Source: an uncultured Lachnospiraceae bacterium
GTDB lineage: Bacteria > Bacillota > Clostridia > Lachnospirales > Lachnospiraceae
Length of the DNA: 64,000 nt
Direction: 5' to 3'
NCBI GenBank assembly: GCA_946040795.1
Contig: CAMGCK010000002.1
Span: forward strand, 1 to 64,000
A program made the translations under genes and the position numbers. Shown piece by piece: positions 25,631-34,586 of the stretch. A model generated the notes under the pieces. That model was not told where the DNA came from, did not search any database, and saw only the letters and a list, made by a program, of their open reading frames with translations. Every line of letters begins with the position of its first letter. Position 1 is the stretch's first letter.

Positions 25631-26250
25631 TATGCATATACCTCCTCGATTGCCTTTACTGCTGCCTTCGTAGCAACGAAAGCATCATACTTCAGAATGT
25701 CGTAAACATTGACTTCTGCAGCAGCGATGGTCTTAACGTTCTCAACATTTCTTGCGGAAAGGATCACGTTCTTGTCTTCGCTGTCCAGAACAACCAGTGC
25801 CTTTTCAACATGTAAGTTGTTCAGAACCTTTACGAAATTCTTGGTCTTTACTTCTTCCATCTTCAGCTCATCGAGGACGATCATCTTGTCCTCAAGAACT
25901 CTGGATGTTAAAGCGCTCTTTAATGCAAGCTGCTTCTCTTTCTTGTTAAGCTTGAAAGAGTAGTCTCTCGGAACCGGAGCGAAGATCATTCCGCCGCCGA
26001 CCCACTGTGCAGCTCTGGTAGAACCCTGTCTTGCATGACCGGTTCCCTTCTGTCTCCACGGCTTCTTACCACCGCCGGAAACTTCGTTACGAGTCTTTGC
26101 CTTCTGTGTACCCTGGCGCATAGCAGCGAGATGATTCACAACTGCCATCTTTACCAGATGCTCATTGACCTCAACGCCAAACACTGCATCGTTCAGTTCG
26201 ATGGTGCCGGCCTGAGCGCCCTGCATATTATATACAGATACATTAGCCAT
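25630..26250 (-). CDS. rplD: 50S ribosomal protein L4
   Basis: L4, 206 residues. The extended tunnel loop contains GGGKKPWRQKGTGHARQGST. In other bacteria free L4 represses the S10 operon through its leader; the leader before rpsJ here could serve the same purpose, but this is inference. Confidence 0.97.
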   Translation of the reverse strand: MANVSVYNMQGAQAGTIELNDAVFGVEVNEHLVKMAVVNHLAAMRQGTQKAKTRNEVSGGGKKPWRQKGTGHARQGSTRAAQWVGGGMIFAPVPRDYSFKLNKKEKQLALKSALTSRVLEDKMIVLDELKMEEVKTKNFVKVLNNLHVEKALVVLDSEDKNVILSARNVENVKTIAAAEVNVYDILKYDAFVATKAAVKAIEEVYA

Positions 26251-26280
26251 GTGTCATTCCTCCTTTCATCGACCTCACTG

Positions 26281-26916
26281 TTACTTTGCAGACTTAACTG
26301 CTTCGCGAACAGTGATGAGTGCTTTCTTTGCGCCCGGGACAGAGCCCTTGACTAAAAGAAGATTGTTCTCGGCATCTACACGGACCACTTCCAGATTCTG
26401 GATGGTGACCTTAACGGCACCCATATGGCCAGGCATGCCTTTGCCCTTACGGACATGGCTCGGAGTAGCGCTGGAACCGTTGGAACCCTGATGACGATGG
26501 AACTTGGAACCGTGAGCCATGGGTCCTCTGTGCTGACCAAATCTCTTGATCGCACCCTGGAAGCCCTTACCCTTTGAAATAGCGGTAACATCGATCTTGT
26601 CGCCGGCTGCGAATACATCGGCCTTGATCTCATCTGCTACTGCGTAATCAGCGGCATTCTCAAGCTTGAACTCGCGGATGAATCTCTTGCAAGCCACACC
26701 GGCGTTCTTGAATACGGTCTTCTGTGCATTGTTAACTAATTTTTCTCTGATGTCGCCATAACCGACTACAACAGCCTCGTAACCGTCGTTCTCCACAGTC
26801 TTCTTCTGGATGACTGCGCAGGGACCTGCAGCAAGGACAGTTACCGGGATCAGCATACCGGCTTCGTCGAAAATCTGAGTCATTCCGACTTTTGTTGCTA
26901 AGATCGCTTTCTTCAT
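26281..26916 (-). CDS. rplC: 50S ribosomal protein L3
   Basis: L3, 211 residues, reaching the peptidyl-transferase centre. [20 protein letters not shown] and the loop [20 protein letters not shown] are conserved. It follows a foldable 116-base spacer that ends against its ribosome-binding site. Confidence 0.97.
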   Translation of the reverse strand: MKKAILATKVGMTQIFDEAGMLIPVTVLAAGPCAVIQKKTVENDGYEAVVVGYGDIREKLVNNAQKTVFKNAGVACKRFIREFKLENAADYAVADEIKADVFAAGDKIDVTAISKGKGFQGAIKRFGQHRGPMAHGSKFHRHQGSNGSSATPSHVRKGKGMPGHMGAVKVTIQNLEVVRVDAENNLLLVKGSVPGAKKALITVREAVKSAK

Positions 26917-27032
26917 TTTTTACCTCCTGTTGATCTACAGCGGATTAGGACCCGAAGTCCCAATCATCCTAGTACAGCAGATATAAACCTATATCAACTA
27001 TCTCAGGACATTTTGTTTTAAGCTAAAGCGGA
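26917..27032 (-). promoter_or_regulatory. structured spacer between rpsJ and rplC
   Basis: 116 bases without a gene. In the minus-strand RNA an outer pair GTTGAT...ATCAAC encloses GATATA/TATATC and a GGAC-TTCGG-GTCC hairpin, and the outer stem ends directly before the AGGAGG of rplC. Sequestration of that site in a folded state is possible. Confidence 0.45.
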
Positions 27033-27347
27033 TTACTGCATCTTGATGTTGATGCTTACACCTGCCGGCATTTCCAGCTTGGATAAAGCGTCTACAACCT
27101 TCTGATTCGGTGCAATGACATCGATCAGTCTCTTATGCGTTCTCTGCTCGAACTGCTCTCTGGAGTCCTTGTACTTGTGTACCGCACGAATGATGGTTAC
27201 TACCTCTTTCTTCGTGGGAAGCGGTACCGGACCGCTCACTAAAGCGCCAGCCTTCTTAACGGTATCTACGATCTTTGCCGCAGACTGGTCGATCAGCTGA
27301 TGATCATACGCCTTTAAAGTGATTCTCATAACATTCTTGGTTGCCAT
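27033..27347 (-). CDS. rpsJ: 30S ribosomal protein S10
   Basis: S10, 104 residues, also a NusE-type antitermination factor. [20 protein letters not shown] and [20 protein letters not shown] are diagnostic. First gene of the cluster, behind a three-helix leader and a promoter. Confidence 0.97.
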   Translation of the reverse strand: MATKNVMRITLKAYDHQLIDQSAAKIVDTVKKAGALVSGPVPLPTKKEVVTIIRAVHKYKDSREQFEQRTHKRLIDVIAPNQKVVDALSKLEMPAGVSINIKMQ

Positions 27348-27384
27348 AAAAAAAGTCGCCTCCTTTTCGCACTTTTTGAAAGTA

Positions 27385-27481
27385 CGACAAGCGGTGACTG
27401 TACACTAGTCCGTGTGTGTCCCGTAGGTTCACACACTTTGCTTCTACCTGCTTTGTAGATTCGTTGTACAGTGACTTGTCG
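27385..27481 (-). promoter_or_regulatory. S10 operon leader RNA (three-helix fold)
   Basis: Between the promoter at 27.6 kb and rpsJ. The outer helix pairs 27385-27391 with 27475-27481 (CGACAAG/CTTGTCG) and 27397-27404 with 27465-27472 (ACTGTACA/TGTACAGT). Inside are GTGTGTG/CACACAC (27412-27418 with 27430-27436) and TCTAC/GTAGA (27443-27447 with 27455-27459). This is a convincing candidate for an autoregulatory ribosomal leader. Confidence 0.7.
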
Positions 27482-27581
27482 CCAGTTTTGGTAACTTGAC
27501 ATTCGCTCCACGGAAAACCCGGATCCCTGCAACAGGTCCGGCAACCTCACGCTTCATCGCTATCATGTCACAGCAACGTAT

Positions 27582-27610
27582 AATATAACACAACCGCCTG
27601 CAGATTGCAA
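27582..27610 (-). promoter_or_regulatory. promoter of the S10-spc ribosomal operon
   Basis: Minus strand TTGCAA (27605-27610), 17 bases, TATATT (27582-27587). The -35 box lies in the top of a hairpin AACCGC...GCGGTT (about 27591-27616). Confidence 0.75.
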
Positions 27611-27647
27611 GCGGTTTTCGTGTTTTTTTAATATTTTTTCGAAGAAA

Positions 27648-27690
27648 ATTTTGGTAAATTCTAACGAACTTTTTGTTCGTTTTTAAGCTT
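27648..27690. terminator. hairpin downstream of yajC
   Basis: AACGAAC/GTTCGTT with a five-base loop lies between the yajC stop and the S10 promoter. The T-rich side is on the plus strand, so on the minus strand it is a weak terminator at best. Confidence 0.4.
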
Positions 27691-27704
27691 CCGTTTTGAA
27701 GTTC

Positions 27705-28136
27705 TTACTTCTTAACGACTTTCTTTTCCGTTTCCTTGTTTTCAGCCGGTTCTGCCGGAGCATATCCTTCCGGATGCTCAAGCTGAACAACTGCAGCCTT
27801 CTGCATCGGGATACGGCAGTTCTTGTTGTTGCCGAACTCAACGATGACGGTATCGTCCGTGATGTCGATGACCACACCGTAGAAACCGGACGTGGTAAGA
27901 ACGGTATCACCAACCATCATGGAAGCCAGCATCTCTCTCTGTTCCTTCTCCTGCTTCTTCTGCGGGCGGATGGCAATGAAGTACATGGCGCCAAAGAATA
28001 CCGCCATTACGATCACATACATCAGAATACCCTGCGCACCCATGCCGGCGCCTTCTGCAGCGTCACCGGCTGCCGGCATACATCCGGATAAAGCAAGCAT
28101 CATAACTGCAAATGCAGCAAGTGCGAATTTCTTCAT
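27705..28136 (-). CDS. yajC: preprotein translocase subunit YajC (lipoprotein-like N-terminus)
   Basis: YajC, 143 residues, an accessory of SecDF. The core is a membrane segment (about residues 37-57) followed by AIRPQKKQEKEQREMLASMM and GDTVLTTSGFYGVVIDI. Unlike the usual YajC, a lipoprotein signal precedes it: MKKFALAAFAVMMLALSGC, with Cys19 as the likely lipidation site, then a small Gly/Ala-rich linker. The tail is Pro/Glu/Lys-rich. It follows tgt, as in many bacteria. Confidence 0.9.
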   Translation of the reverse strand: MKKFALAAFAVMMLALSGCMPAAGDAAEGAGMGAQGILMYVIVMAVFFGAMYFIAIRPQKKQEKEQREMLASMMVGDTVLTTSGFYGVVIDITDDTVIVEFGNNKNCRIPMQKAAVVQLEHPEGYAPAEPAENKETEKKVVKK

Positions 28137-28165
28137 AGTTTACTCCTCCTGATCATTCATGCGTT

Positions 28166-29302
28166 TCAGCGATCGCCCTCGGCCATAGACTGAAGCACAT
28201 TATATTTATACTCTTTAAAGTTTCCATTGTCAAGGGCGTCGCGGATCTCCTCCATCAGATGATTGTAAAAATACAGGTTATGAAGGACACACATACGCAT
28301 GCCGAGCATTTCCTTAGCCTTTAACAGATGACGCACATACGCGCGGGAATAATTGCGGCAGGTCGGACACATGCAGCCCTCTTCAATGGGACGCATGTCG
28401 CGCTCATACTTCGCATTGAACAGATTCAGTTTGCCGTGATGGGTGTAGACGTGACCGTGGCGGCCGTTTCTGGAGGGATAGACGCAGTCAAAGAAGTCAA
28501 TACCTCTCTCCACGCCCTCCAGGATATTGGCCGGGGTTCCGACACCCATCAGATAAGTGGGTTTGTTTTCCGGAAGATGCGGGACCACCTCATCGAGAAT
28601 GTAGTACATCTCCTCATGGCTCTCTCCCACCGCCAGTCCGCCCACGGCATAACCGTCCAGGTCCATGTCGGCGATGGTCTTGGCATGCGCCACGCGGATG
28701 TCATCGATGATGCCGCCCTGGTTAATGCCAAAAAGAAGCTGTTCCTTATTAATAGTCGTTTCCAGTGAATTCAGCCGGTCCATTTCCTTTTTGCAGCGTT
28801 CCAGCCAACGGGTCGTACGATCGACGGACGGCTGAATGTAACTGCGCTCCGCCAGTGCCGGCGGACATTCATCGAACGCCATCGCAATGGTGGATGCCAG
28901 GTTGGACTGGATCTGCATGGATTCCTCCGGTCCCATGAAGATGGGTCTTCCGTCGATGTGAGAATGGAAGTAAACACCCTCTTCCTTGATCTTGCGGATG
29001 CCCGCAAGGGAAAACACCTGGAAGCCGCCGGAGTCCGTTAAAATGGGCTTTTTCCAGTTCATAAAGGCATGCAGGCCGCCCAGATCGTGAATCAGCTGAT
29101 CACCCGGACGCACATGCAGATGATAGGTATTGGAAAGCTCCACCTGCGTACCGATCTCATTCAGATCCGTGGTATCGACCGCGCCCTTGATGGCCGCGAC
29201 CGTTCCCACGTTCATAAACACCGGGGTCTCGATGGTTCCGTGCACCGTTTCCATGTGCGCGCGCTTCGCACGTCCTTCTTTTTTCAGAATCTCGTATTTC
29301 AT
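28166..29302 (-). CDS. tgt: queuine tRNA-ribosyltransferase
   Basis: Tgt, 378 residues, exchanges guanine-34 of GU(N) tRNAs for the queuosine precursor. The catalytic Asp region TDSGGFQVFSL, the second Asp region FFDCVYPSRNGRHG and the zinc site CMCPTCRNYSRAYVRHL with a following His are all present. It lies upstream of yajC; queA is not in the window. Confidence 0.96.
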   Translation of the reverse strand: MKYEILKKEGRAKRAHMETVHGTIETPVFMNVGTVAAIKGAVDTTDLNEIGTQVELSNTYHLHVRPGDQLIHDLGGLHAFMNWKKPILTDSGGFQVFSLAGIRKIKEEGVYFHSHIDGRPIFMGPEESMQIQSNLASTIAMAFDECPPALAERSYIQPSVDRTTRWLERCKKEMDRLNSLETTINKEQLLFGINQGGIIDDIRVAHAKTIADMDLDGYAVGGLAVGESHEEMYYILDEVVPHLPENKPTYLMGVGTPANILEGVERGIDFFDCVYPSRNGRHGHVYTHHGKLNLFNAKYERDMRPIEEGCMCPTCRNYSRAYVRHLLKAKEMLGMRMCVLHNLYFYNHLMEEIRDALDNGNFKEYKYNVLQSMAEGDR

Positions 29303-29365
29303 CGCTCTCTTCCTTTATAAAAGAATGTATCCCGTACTCTCTTCCGGGGCCGATGTCCAAATCAT

Positions 29366-29395
29366 AAAAATGGGCCCTCTTTCATAAGAGGACCC
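29366..29395 (-). terminator. terminator between secDF and tgt
   Basis: Ten-base stem with one mismatch (29372-29381 with 29386-29395), TCAT-type loop, then five T on the minus strand (29370-29366). Confidence 0.75.
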
Positions 29396-29461
29396 TTTCA
29401 AATTCCGTCTGCGCGGTCCGGCAGTTCATCGACAGGACCGCGTAATGCAGGATCATTTTTC

Positions 29462-31624
29462 TTATTTCTTCTTTGCGCCGATCTTCGTCTTGAAGAGATA
29501 CCACATGGAACCGCTCAGGCAGATGGAAGAATAAGCACCGACAACGATGCCCACCATCAGCGGAAGCGCGAACTCACGGATAGCGGTAACGCCGAGTACA
29601 TACAGTGCAGCGACCATGATGAAGGTGGTCAGTGAAGTATATACGGAACGGCCGAGGGTCTGCGTGACGGAAAGGTTGACGACCTCCTCCAGCGGAGCCT
29701 TGTGGCCAAGCGCCATCTGATTCTCACGGATACGGTCAAATACGACGATGGTCGCATTGATGGAGTAACCGACAAGCGTCAGCATGCAGGCGATGAAGGT
29801 ATTGCCGACCGTCCAGCGGAACAGTGCGTAGCAAGCCAGAACGACCAGAACGTCATGTACCAGAGCAAGTACGGATGCAGACGCAAAACGGATGTCGCGG
29901 AAGCGGATCCAGATGTAGATCAGCATGACGATGGATGCCAGAATGACGGAGATGATGGCTGAACGAGCCATTTCCGCAGATACCGTAGCGGAGATGTTCT
30001 CATAGGTGATGGAAGACGGATCAATGCCGAACTTTTCTTCCAGCATGTCGTACAGCGCGGTACGCTGCTCCTGAGTCAGTTCCTGCGTCTTGATGATGAC
30101 TTCATTGGAACCGACGACCGGAGTCAGGACGATGTCCGTGGAACCGATGACTGCCGCGATCTCCGGCTGGACTTCGGTCTCCAGCTGTTCAACGTTTCTG
30201 TTCTCATTGAAGACAACATCGGTGGAGGTACCGCCGACGAAGTCCAGGCTGTAGTTCAGTGCATAAGACTTTGCACCGAATACGATCATGGCAATGATGC
30301 CTGCTGTGATCACAACACCGGATACACAGAAATAGATATTCTTCTTGGAAAGGAAATTCTTGGAAACAGCCGGCTTCTTTTCACCGTACCACTTCTTGGA
30401 CTTGAAGCCGATCGCATACAGAGCCTTGATCAGCAGTCTGGTCACAACAAGAGCGGTGAACATGGAAAGTACGATGCCGAGTGCCAGGGTGATGGCAAAG
30501 CCCTTGACAGTACCGGTACCGAAGATATACAGAACCAGTGCTGCAAGAAGGGTCGTTACGTTGCCGTCGATGATGGCAGACAGTGCCTTGTGGAAGCCTG
30601 CGTTGATGGCAGAAGCCACATTGTTGCCAAGACCGATCTCTTCACGGATACGGGAGAAAATGATAACGTTTGCGTCAACAGCCATACCGATGCCGAGGAT
30701 GATACCGGCAATACCCGGAAGCGTCAGGGTGATCTCATGATTGAATGCCGCAAGCAGGACCACGATCAGGCCGGTATAGGATACCAGCGCGACAGAAGCC
30801 GCGAAACCGGGCATGCGGTACAGAACGATCATCAGAATAACGACCAGTGCAAGACCGATAAGAGCTGCCACTAAGGAAGTGGAGATGGCCTTGGAACCCA
30901 GCTGCGCGCCGACAACCTGCGAACGGAGCTCGGTAAGTTCTACCGGCAGCGCACCGATACGGATGTAGGATGCAAGGGTATCAGCGGTCTCATAGGTGAA
31001 GTTGCCTTCGATCTGGCAGGTCGGGCTGGTGATCTGCTCGGTACAGGTCGGATTGGAAATGATCTGACCGTCATATACGATGTATAACGGTTTGCCGGTA
31101 CCTGCGATCTCACCGGTGACCTTGGAGAATTTCTCCTGGCCGGCATCGGTCAGCGTCAGCATGACCACATAATTGTTTTCAGAATCCGCACCGGCCTGAG
31201 CAGCGGAAATATCGTTGCCGTCCATGACCTTGGAGCCCATAACGTCAGAGCTGTCCGTGCAGAAGATCAGTGAACCCGGAGTACCGAGTTCCTGAAGAAC
31301 GGTGTTCGCATCCGTCTCACCCGGGATGTCGATGGTGATGCGGTCGGAACCTTCCTGATATACATTGGCCTCAGTAGAGTAGCCTGCAACACGAAGCTTC
31401 ATCTTGCGGATGGTATCATCCATATCCTGCTGGGACGGCGTCTCTCCGACTGCCTGATAGGTGATGCTGACACCGCCTCTTAAGTCGAGACCGAGCTTGA
31501 TGTCTGAAATGCTGCCGGAGTATTCATAGCCGTAACCGCGAATTGCCGTGAACAGTACAAATGCAAGGATCACTGCGAAAACAACGAGGCTGATGACTCC
31601 GCGTTTCTTAGAATAGGAGTTCAT
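29462..31624 (-). CDS. secDF: fused SecD-SecF protein translocation subunit
   Basis: A 720-residue fusion of SecD and SecF, which uses the proton-motive force to pull proteins across the membrane. The SecD half has LGLDLRGGVSITYQ near residue 43 and the large outside domain P1 (about 60-230), then six membrane segments. The SecF half begins near residue 415 and contains SLDFVGGTSTDVVF and GYSINATIVVFDRIREN. Twelve membrane segments in all. Unusually, secDF precedes tgt-yajC rather than following yajC, and has its own promoter. Confidence 0.96.
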   Translation of the reverse strand: MNSYSKKRGVISLVVFAVILAFVLFTAIRGYGYEYSGSISDIKLGLDLRGGVSITYQAVGETPSQQDMDDTIRKMKLRVAGYSTEANVYQEGSDRITIDIPGETDANTVLQELGTPGSLIFCTDSSDVMGSKVMDGNDISAAQAGADSENNYVVMLTLTDAGQEKFSKVTGEIAGTGKPLYIVYDGQIISNPTCTEQITSPTCQIEGNFTYETADTLASYIRIGALPVELTELRSQVVGAQLGSKAISTSLVAALIGLALVVILMIVLYRMPGFAASVALVSYTGLIVVLLAAFNHEITLTLPGIAGIILGIGMAVDANVIIFSRIREEIGLGNNVASAINAGFHKALSAIIDGNVTTLLAALVLYIFGTGTVKGFAITLALGIVLSMFTALVVTRLLIKALYAIGFKSKKWYGEKKPAVSKNFLSKKNIYFCVSGVVITAGIIAMIVFGAKSYALNYSLDFVGGTSTDVVFNENRNVEQLETEVQPEIAAVIGSTDIVLTPVVGSNEVIIKTQELTQEQRTALYDMLEEKFGIDPSSITYENISATVSAEMARSAIISVILASIVMLIYIWIRFRDIRFASASVLALVHDVLVVLACYALFRWTVGNTFIACMLTLVGYSINATIVVFDRIRENQMALGHKAPLEEVVNLSVTQTLGRSVYTSLTTFIMVAALYVLGVTAIREFALPLMVGIVVGAYSSICLSGSMWYLFKTKIGAKKK

Positions 31625-31641
31625 GTTGTTATTCCTTTCTT

Positions 31642-31681
31642 AAAAAAATCCGGTTGCAGGACATAAAAGGTCCTGCAACCG
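31642..31681 (-). terminator. terminator-like hairpin in the secDF leader
   Basis: A perfect 12-base stem, CGGTTGCAGGAC with GTCCTGCAACCG (31651-31662 and 31670-31681), seven-base loop, then GA and seven T on the minus strand (31648-31642). It sits between the secDF promoter and its start codon. The predicted transcript start (about 31679) lies at the base of the stem. It could attenuate secDF or mark the 3' end of transcripts from the MATE gene. Confidence 0.8.
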
Positions 31682-31685
31682 AAGC

Positions 31686-31714
31686 ATTATAACACTTTTT
31701 TTCAATGATTTCAA
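31686..31714 (-). promoter_or_regulatory. promoter of secDF
   Basis: Minus strand TTGAAA (31709-31714), 17 bases, consensus TATAAT (31686-31691). The strongest-looking promoter in the window, yet it is followed at once by a terminator-like hairpin. Confidence 0.8.
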
Positions 31715-31794
31715 TTCTTTTTCAGTTAATACTTACAGAATTGATTATTTTCCCGGGCTCTTATGCCCTCTTTCCGGCCGGTCGGATCATTCCG

Positions 31795-33180
31795 TCATTC
31801 TCTGAGACGCTTTCTCCATCCGCCCTTCATATAGAACACCAGGGACAGTACCGCGCCCACGAGCCATGCAAAGAGAAGGGATGCCGGCAGGATGTGATAG
31901 TCACCGCTCGGCATGGACTCACTGCGGGTAAGATACGCCATGAGGTATGCGACAGGAATTCGGAATACCACGGTGGTGAGGAGACCGATCCACATCGGAG
32001 TCATTGTGTCGCCGCAGCCGCGCATGGTGCCCTGCAGGCTCTGACTCATGGCCATGCAGATATAGCCCAGACCCAGGATACGCATGAATTCATTGGAAAT
32101 ACGGATCAGATCGTCTGTTTTGGTGAAGAGGCCCATGACATATTTGCCGAAGACCAGGACCACGCCGACCAGTACCGCGACGACACCAACGGAGATCAAT
32201 GTGCCCTGCTTGACGCCCTTATGGATGCGGTCATACTTCTTAGCGCCCAGGTTCTGACCGGCATAGGTGGTCATGGCGCCCGCAAAGGAGAATACAGGCA
32301 TCATGGCAAAACCATCGATACGCATGACGATGACATTGGCGGCGATGATCTGCTCACCGAAGGAGTTCGTCAGGGACTGCACGACGACCATGGACATGGA
32401 GAAGATGGCCTGCGACAGACCGGATGGAAGCCCCAGCTTGATGATGCTGCCGGAATACTTCTTTGAAAGGCGGACATATTTCCATTTAAGATCAAAGAAT
32501 TCCTTCATCTGTGAAAGTCGGATCAGACAGAGTACACTGGATACCACCTGCGCAATGACCGTTGCCAGTGCAACGCCGGCAACACCCATACCGAACTTTG
32601 CCACGAACACAAGGTCCAGCACAATGTTCAGACCGCAGGCCACCAGAAGATAAACAAGAGCCGCCAGCGAATCGCCGAGGCCTCGCAGGATACCGCTCAG
32701 GATATTATAGAACGACATGCCAATCAGACCGAGGAACAGGATCACCAGGTAATCCACACACCAGTCCAGAATGGATTCCGGTGTGTTCAGCATGACGAGC
32801 AGCGGCCGGGCCACCAGCGGTCCTATGATCATGATGATCAAAGAAGACAGGATCGTCAGAAGAATACTGGTTCCGATGGCATGCGAAAGATCTTCACGCA
32901 CACGCGCTCCCACATACTGTGAAACCATGATGGTCGCGCCGGTGGAGATACCGACAAACAGTACCAGAAGCAGATTATAAATAGGTGCAGCGCTGCCGAC
33001 TGCGGCAAGCGCGTTATCGCCGACATAATTGCCGACTACGATGGAGTCCACCGTATTGTAAAGCTGCTGCGCGATGTTTCCGATCAGCATCGGCACGGCA
33101 AAGGCAATGATCTTGGATGAAGGTTTGCCTTCTGTCATGTCGATGGGCTGGAACATGCGCTTTAAAAAGCTGTCTTTCAT
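31795..33180 (-). CDS. MATE-family efflux transporter
   Basis: A 461-residue multidrug-and-toxin-extrusion protein with twelve membrane segments. The MatE repeats are visible: MLIGNIAQQLYNTVDSIVVG with GVGISTGATIM-like block (FVGISTGATIMVSQY) in the first half and GFAMMPVFSFAGAMTTYAGQ in the second. I start at MKDSFLKRMFQP behind AGAGGG; the longer reading to 33243 includes a hairpin and the AKR terminator region. Substrates cannot be predicted. Confidence 0.92.
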   Translation of the reverse strand: MKDSFLKRMFQPIDMTEGKPSSKIIAFAVPMLIGNIAQQLYNTVDSIVVGNYVGDNALAAVGSAAPIYNLLLVLFVGISTGATIMVSQYVGARVREDLSHAIGTSILLTILSSLIIMIIGPLVARPLLVMLNTPESILDWCVDYLVILFLGLIGMSFYNILSGILRGLGDSLAALVYLLVACGLNIVLDLVFVAKFGMGVAGVALATVIAQVVSSVLCLIRLSQMKEFFDLKWKYVRLSKKYSGSIIKLGLPSGLSQAIFSMSMVVVQSLTNSFGEQIIAANVIVMRIDGFAMMPVFSFAGAMTTYAGQNLGAKKYDRIHKGVKQGTLISVGVVAVLVGVVLVFGKYVMGLFTKTDDLIRISNEFMRILGLGYICMAMSQSLQGTMRGCGDTMTPMWIGLLTTVVFRIPVAYLMAYLTRSESMPSGDYHILPASLLFAWLVGAVLSLVFYMKGGWRKRLRE

Positions 33181-33194
33181 AATCCCTCTTTTCC

Positions 33195-33216
33195 GAACGG
33201 ACACGGATGTCCGTTC
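33195..33216 (-). promoter_or_regulatory. hairpin next to the MATE ribosome-binding site
   Basis: Perfect inverted repeat GAACGGACA/TGTCCGTTC with a four-base loop, ending a few bases before AGAGGG and the start codon. It could be an operator or a control hairpin. Confidence 0.5.
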
Positions 33217-33252
33217 AAAAAGGCAGCCCCTTTGTACGCACAAGAGGGCTGC
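33217..33252 (-). terminator. terminator of the aldo-keto reductase gene
   Basis: Stem GCAGCCC/GGGCTGC with a loop region, followed by five T on the minus strand (33221-33217), 35 bases after the stop codon. Confidence 0.75.
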
Positions 33253-33286
33253 GCATGTTACATTAATAATGATTCCGTGATCCGGA

Positions 33287-34420
33287 TCAGTTCAGGGCCT
33301 CACCGGCCTGCTTCAGGAAATCGATGATGGACAGGCTCTGCGGGCAGGCAGCCTCACAGGCGCCGCATTCCAGGCAGTTCTCCGGTCCGGCGTTGTTCTT
33401 CTTGACATCGTTCCAGCCCCAGTTGTTTTCCGGATCGATGTTGTACAGAGATACTTCATTCCAGGCAGAAAAGATACGCGGGATGTCCACACCGTTCGGG
33501 CACGGCATGCAGTAACGGCATCCGGTGCAGCCGACCTTGGTACGTGCCTTGTATGCTTCACGTACATCGTCGATGAGCTTCAGTTCTTCTTCAGACATGC
33601 AGCCAGCTTCTGCGGAATCAAAGATCTTCAGGTTCTCTTCCAGCTGTTCAAATTCATTGACACCGGAGAGCACGCAGGCAACTTCCGGCTGGTTTAACAG
33701 CCATCTTTCAGCCCACTCTACTGCGCTTCTCTTTACCGGGAACGCGTCGTAAACTGCCTGAACGGTATCCGGAGCATTGGCCAGGCGGCCGCCCAGAAGA
33801 CCTTCCATGATCACAACCGGAACACCCTTTTCACCGGCAAGCTTCAGGCCCTTCATACCGGCCTGATTCTCAATATCCATGTAGTTGTACTGGATCTGGG
33901 TCATATCCCAGTCATAATCGTTTAAGATATACTCAAACTCTTCATACGGACCGTGGAACGAGAAGCATGCATAGCGGATCTTGCCCTCTTCCTTCCAGCG
34001 CTTGAACGCTTCCGGAAGACCCATTTCCTTGAAGAATTCCCACTTCTTCTGATTCAGGCCGTGTGCCAGATAGAAATCGATGTGGTCTGTCTGCAGCTTT
34101 TCCAGTTCCTCGTTCAGGATGCGGTCCATGTCTGCCGGTTCCTTGACATAGCTGTCCGGAAGCTTGGTGGCGATGGTGACCTTGTCACGATAGCCGTCCT
34201 GCAGTGCCTTGCCGACGATGATCTCGGAAGTTCTGTTCAGATATACATAAGCGGTATCCAGATAAGTTACGCCGCCGTCGATGGCCTGACGGATCAGCTT
34301 AATGGCCTTTTCTTCATCCACAACGGTCTTACCGTCCACGACCGGTCCGTTAAAACGCATGCAGCCCAGACCGAACGCAGAACCCTGAATGCCGAGCTTG
34401 CCGAAATTACGCATTTTCAT
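33287..34420 (-). CDS. aldo-keto reductase with C-terminal 4Fe-4S ferredoxin domain
   Basis: A 377-residue oxidoreductase. The TIM barrel has the AKR catalytic residues Asp55, Tyr60 and Lys86, and a DFYLAHGL block with the His. The C-terminus carries two cysteine sets, Cys298-x2-Cys301-x2-Cys304-x2-Cys307 and Cys349-x2-Cys352-x2-Cys355-x3-Cys359, which likely bind two 4Fe-4S clusters. This fused type is frequent in anaerobes; the substrate is usually unknown. AGGAGG stands eight bases before the ATG. It has its own promoter and terminator. Confidence 0.93.
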   Translation of the reverse strand: MKMRNFGKLGIQGSAFGLGCMRFNGPVVDGKTVVDEEKAIKLIRQAIDGGVTYLDTAYVYLNRTSEIIVGKALQDGYRDKVTIATKLPDSYVKEPADMDRILNEELEKLQTDHIDFYLAHGLNQKKWEFFKEMGLPEAFKRWKEEGKIRYACFSFHGPYEEFEYILNDYDWDMTQIQYNYMDIENQAGMKGLKLAGEKGVPVVIMEGLLGGRLANAPDTVQAVYDAFPVKRSAVEWAERWLLNQPEVACVLSGVNEFEQLEENLKIFDSAEAGCMSEEELKLIDDVREAYKARTKVGCTGCRYCMPCPNGVDIPRIFSAWNEVSLYNIDPENNWGWNDVKKNNAGPENCLECGACEAACPQSLSIIDFLKQAGEALN

Positions 34421-34497
34421 AGTAAGTTCCTCCTGTCATATTCTGAATAAAACAAGTCCGCTGCCGACCAGCTGCCGGTACAGACGCAATTATATAA

Positions 34498-34526
34498 ATA
34501 CTATCATAGGGTCCTGTTATTTGCAA
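34498..34526 (-). promoter_or_regulatory. promoter of the aldo-keto reductase gene
   Basis: Minus strand TTGCAA (34521-34526), 17 bases, TAGTAT (34498-34503). The -35 box lies in a short GTTAT/ATAAC inverted repeat. Confidence 0.65.
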
Positions 34527-34586
34527 TAACTGGTAATTGCACCGTTCTCTACTATTTTGTCATTTCGGTTTAAAAACAGGGGCATT

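Noticed and set aside
27591..27625. Plus-strand terminator near the S10 promoter (AACCGC...GCGGTT followed by T)
   Set aside because: No plus-strand gene ends here; the hairpin is better explained as overlapping the minus-strand promoter.
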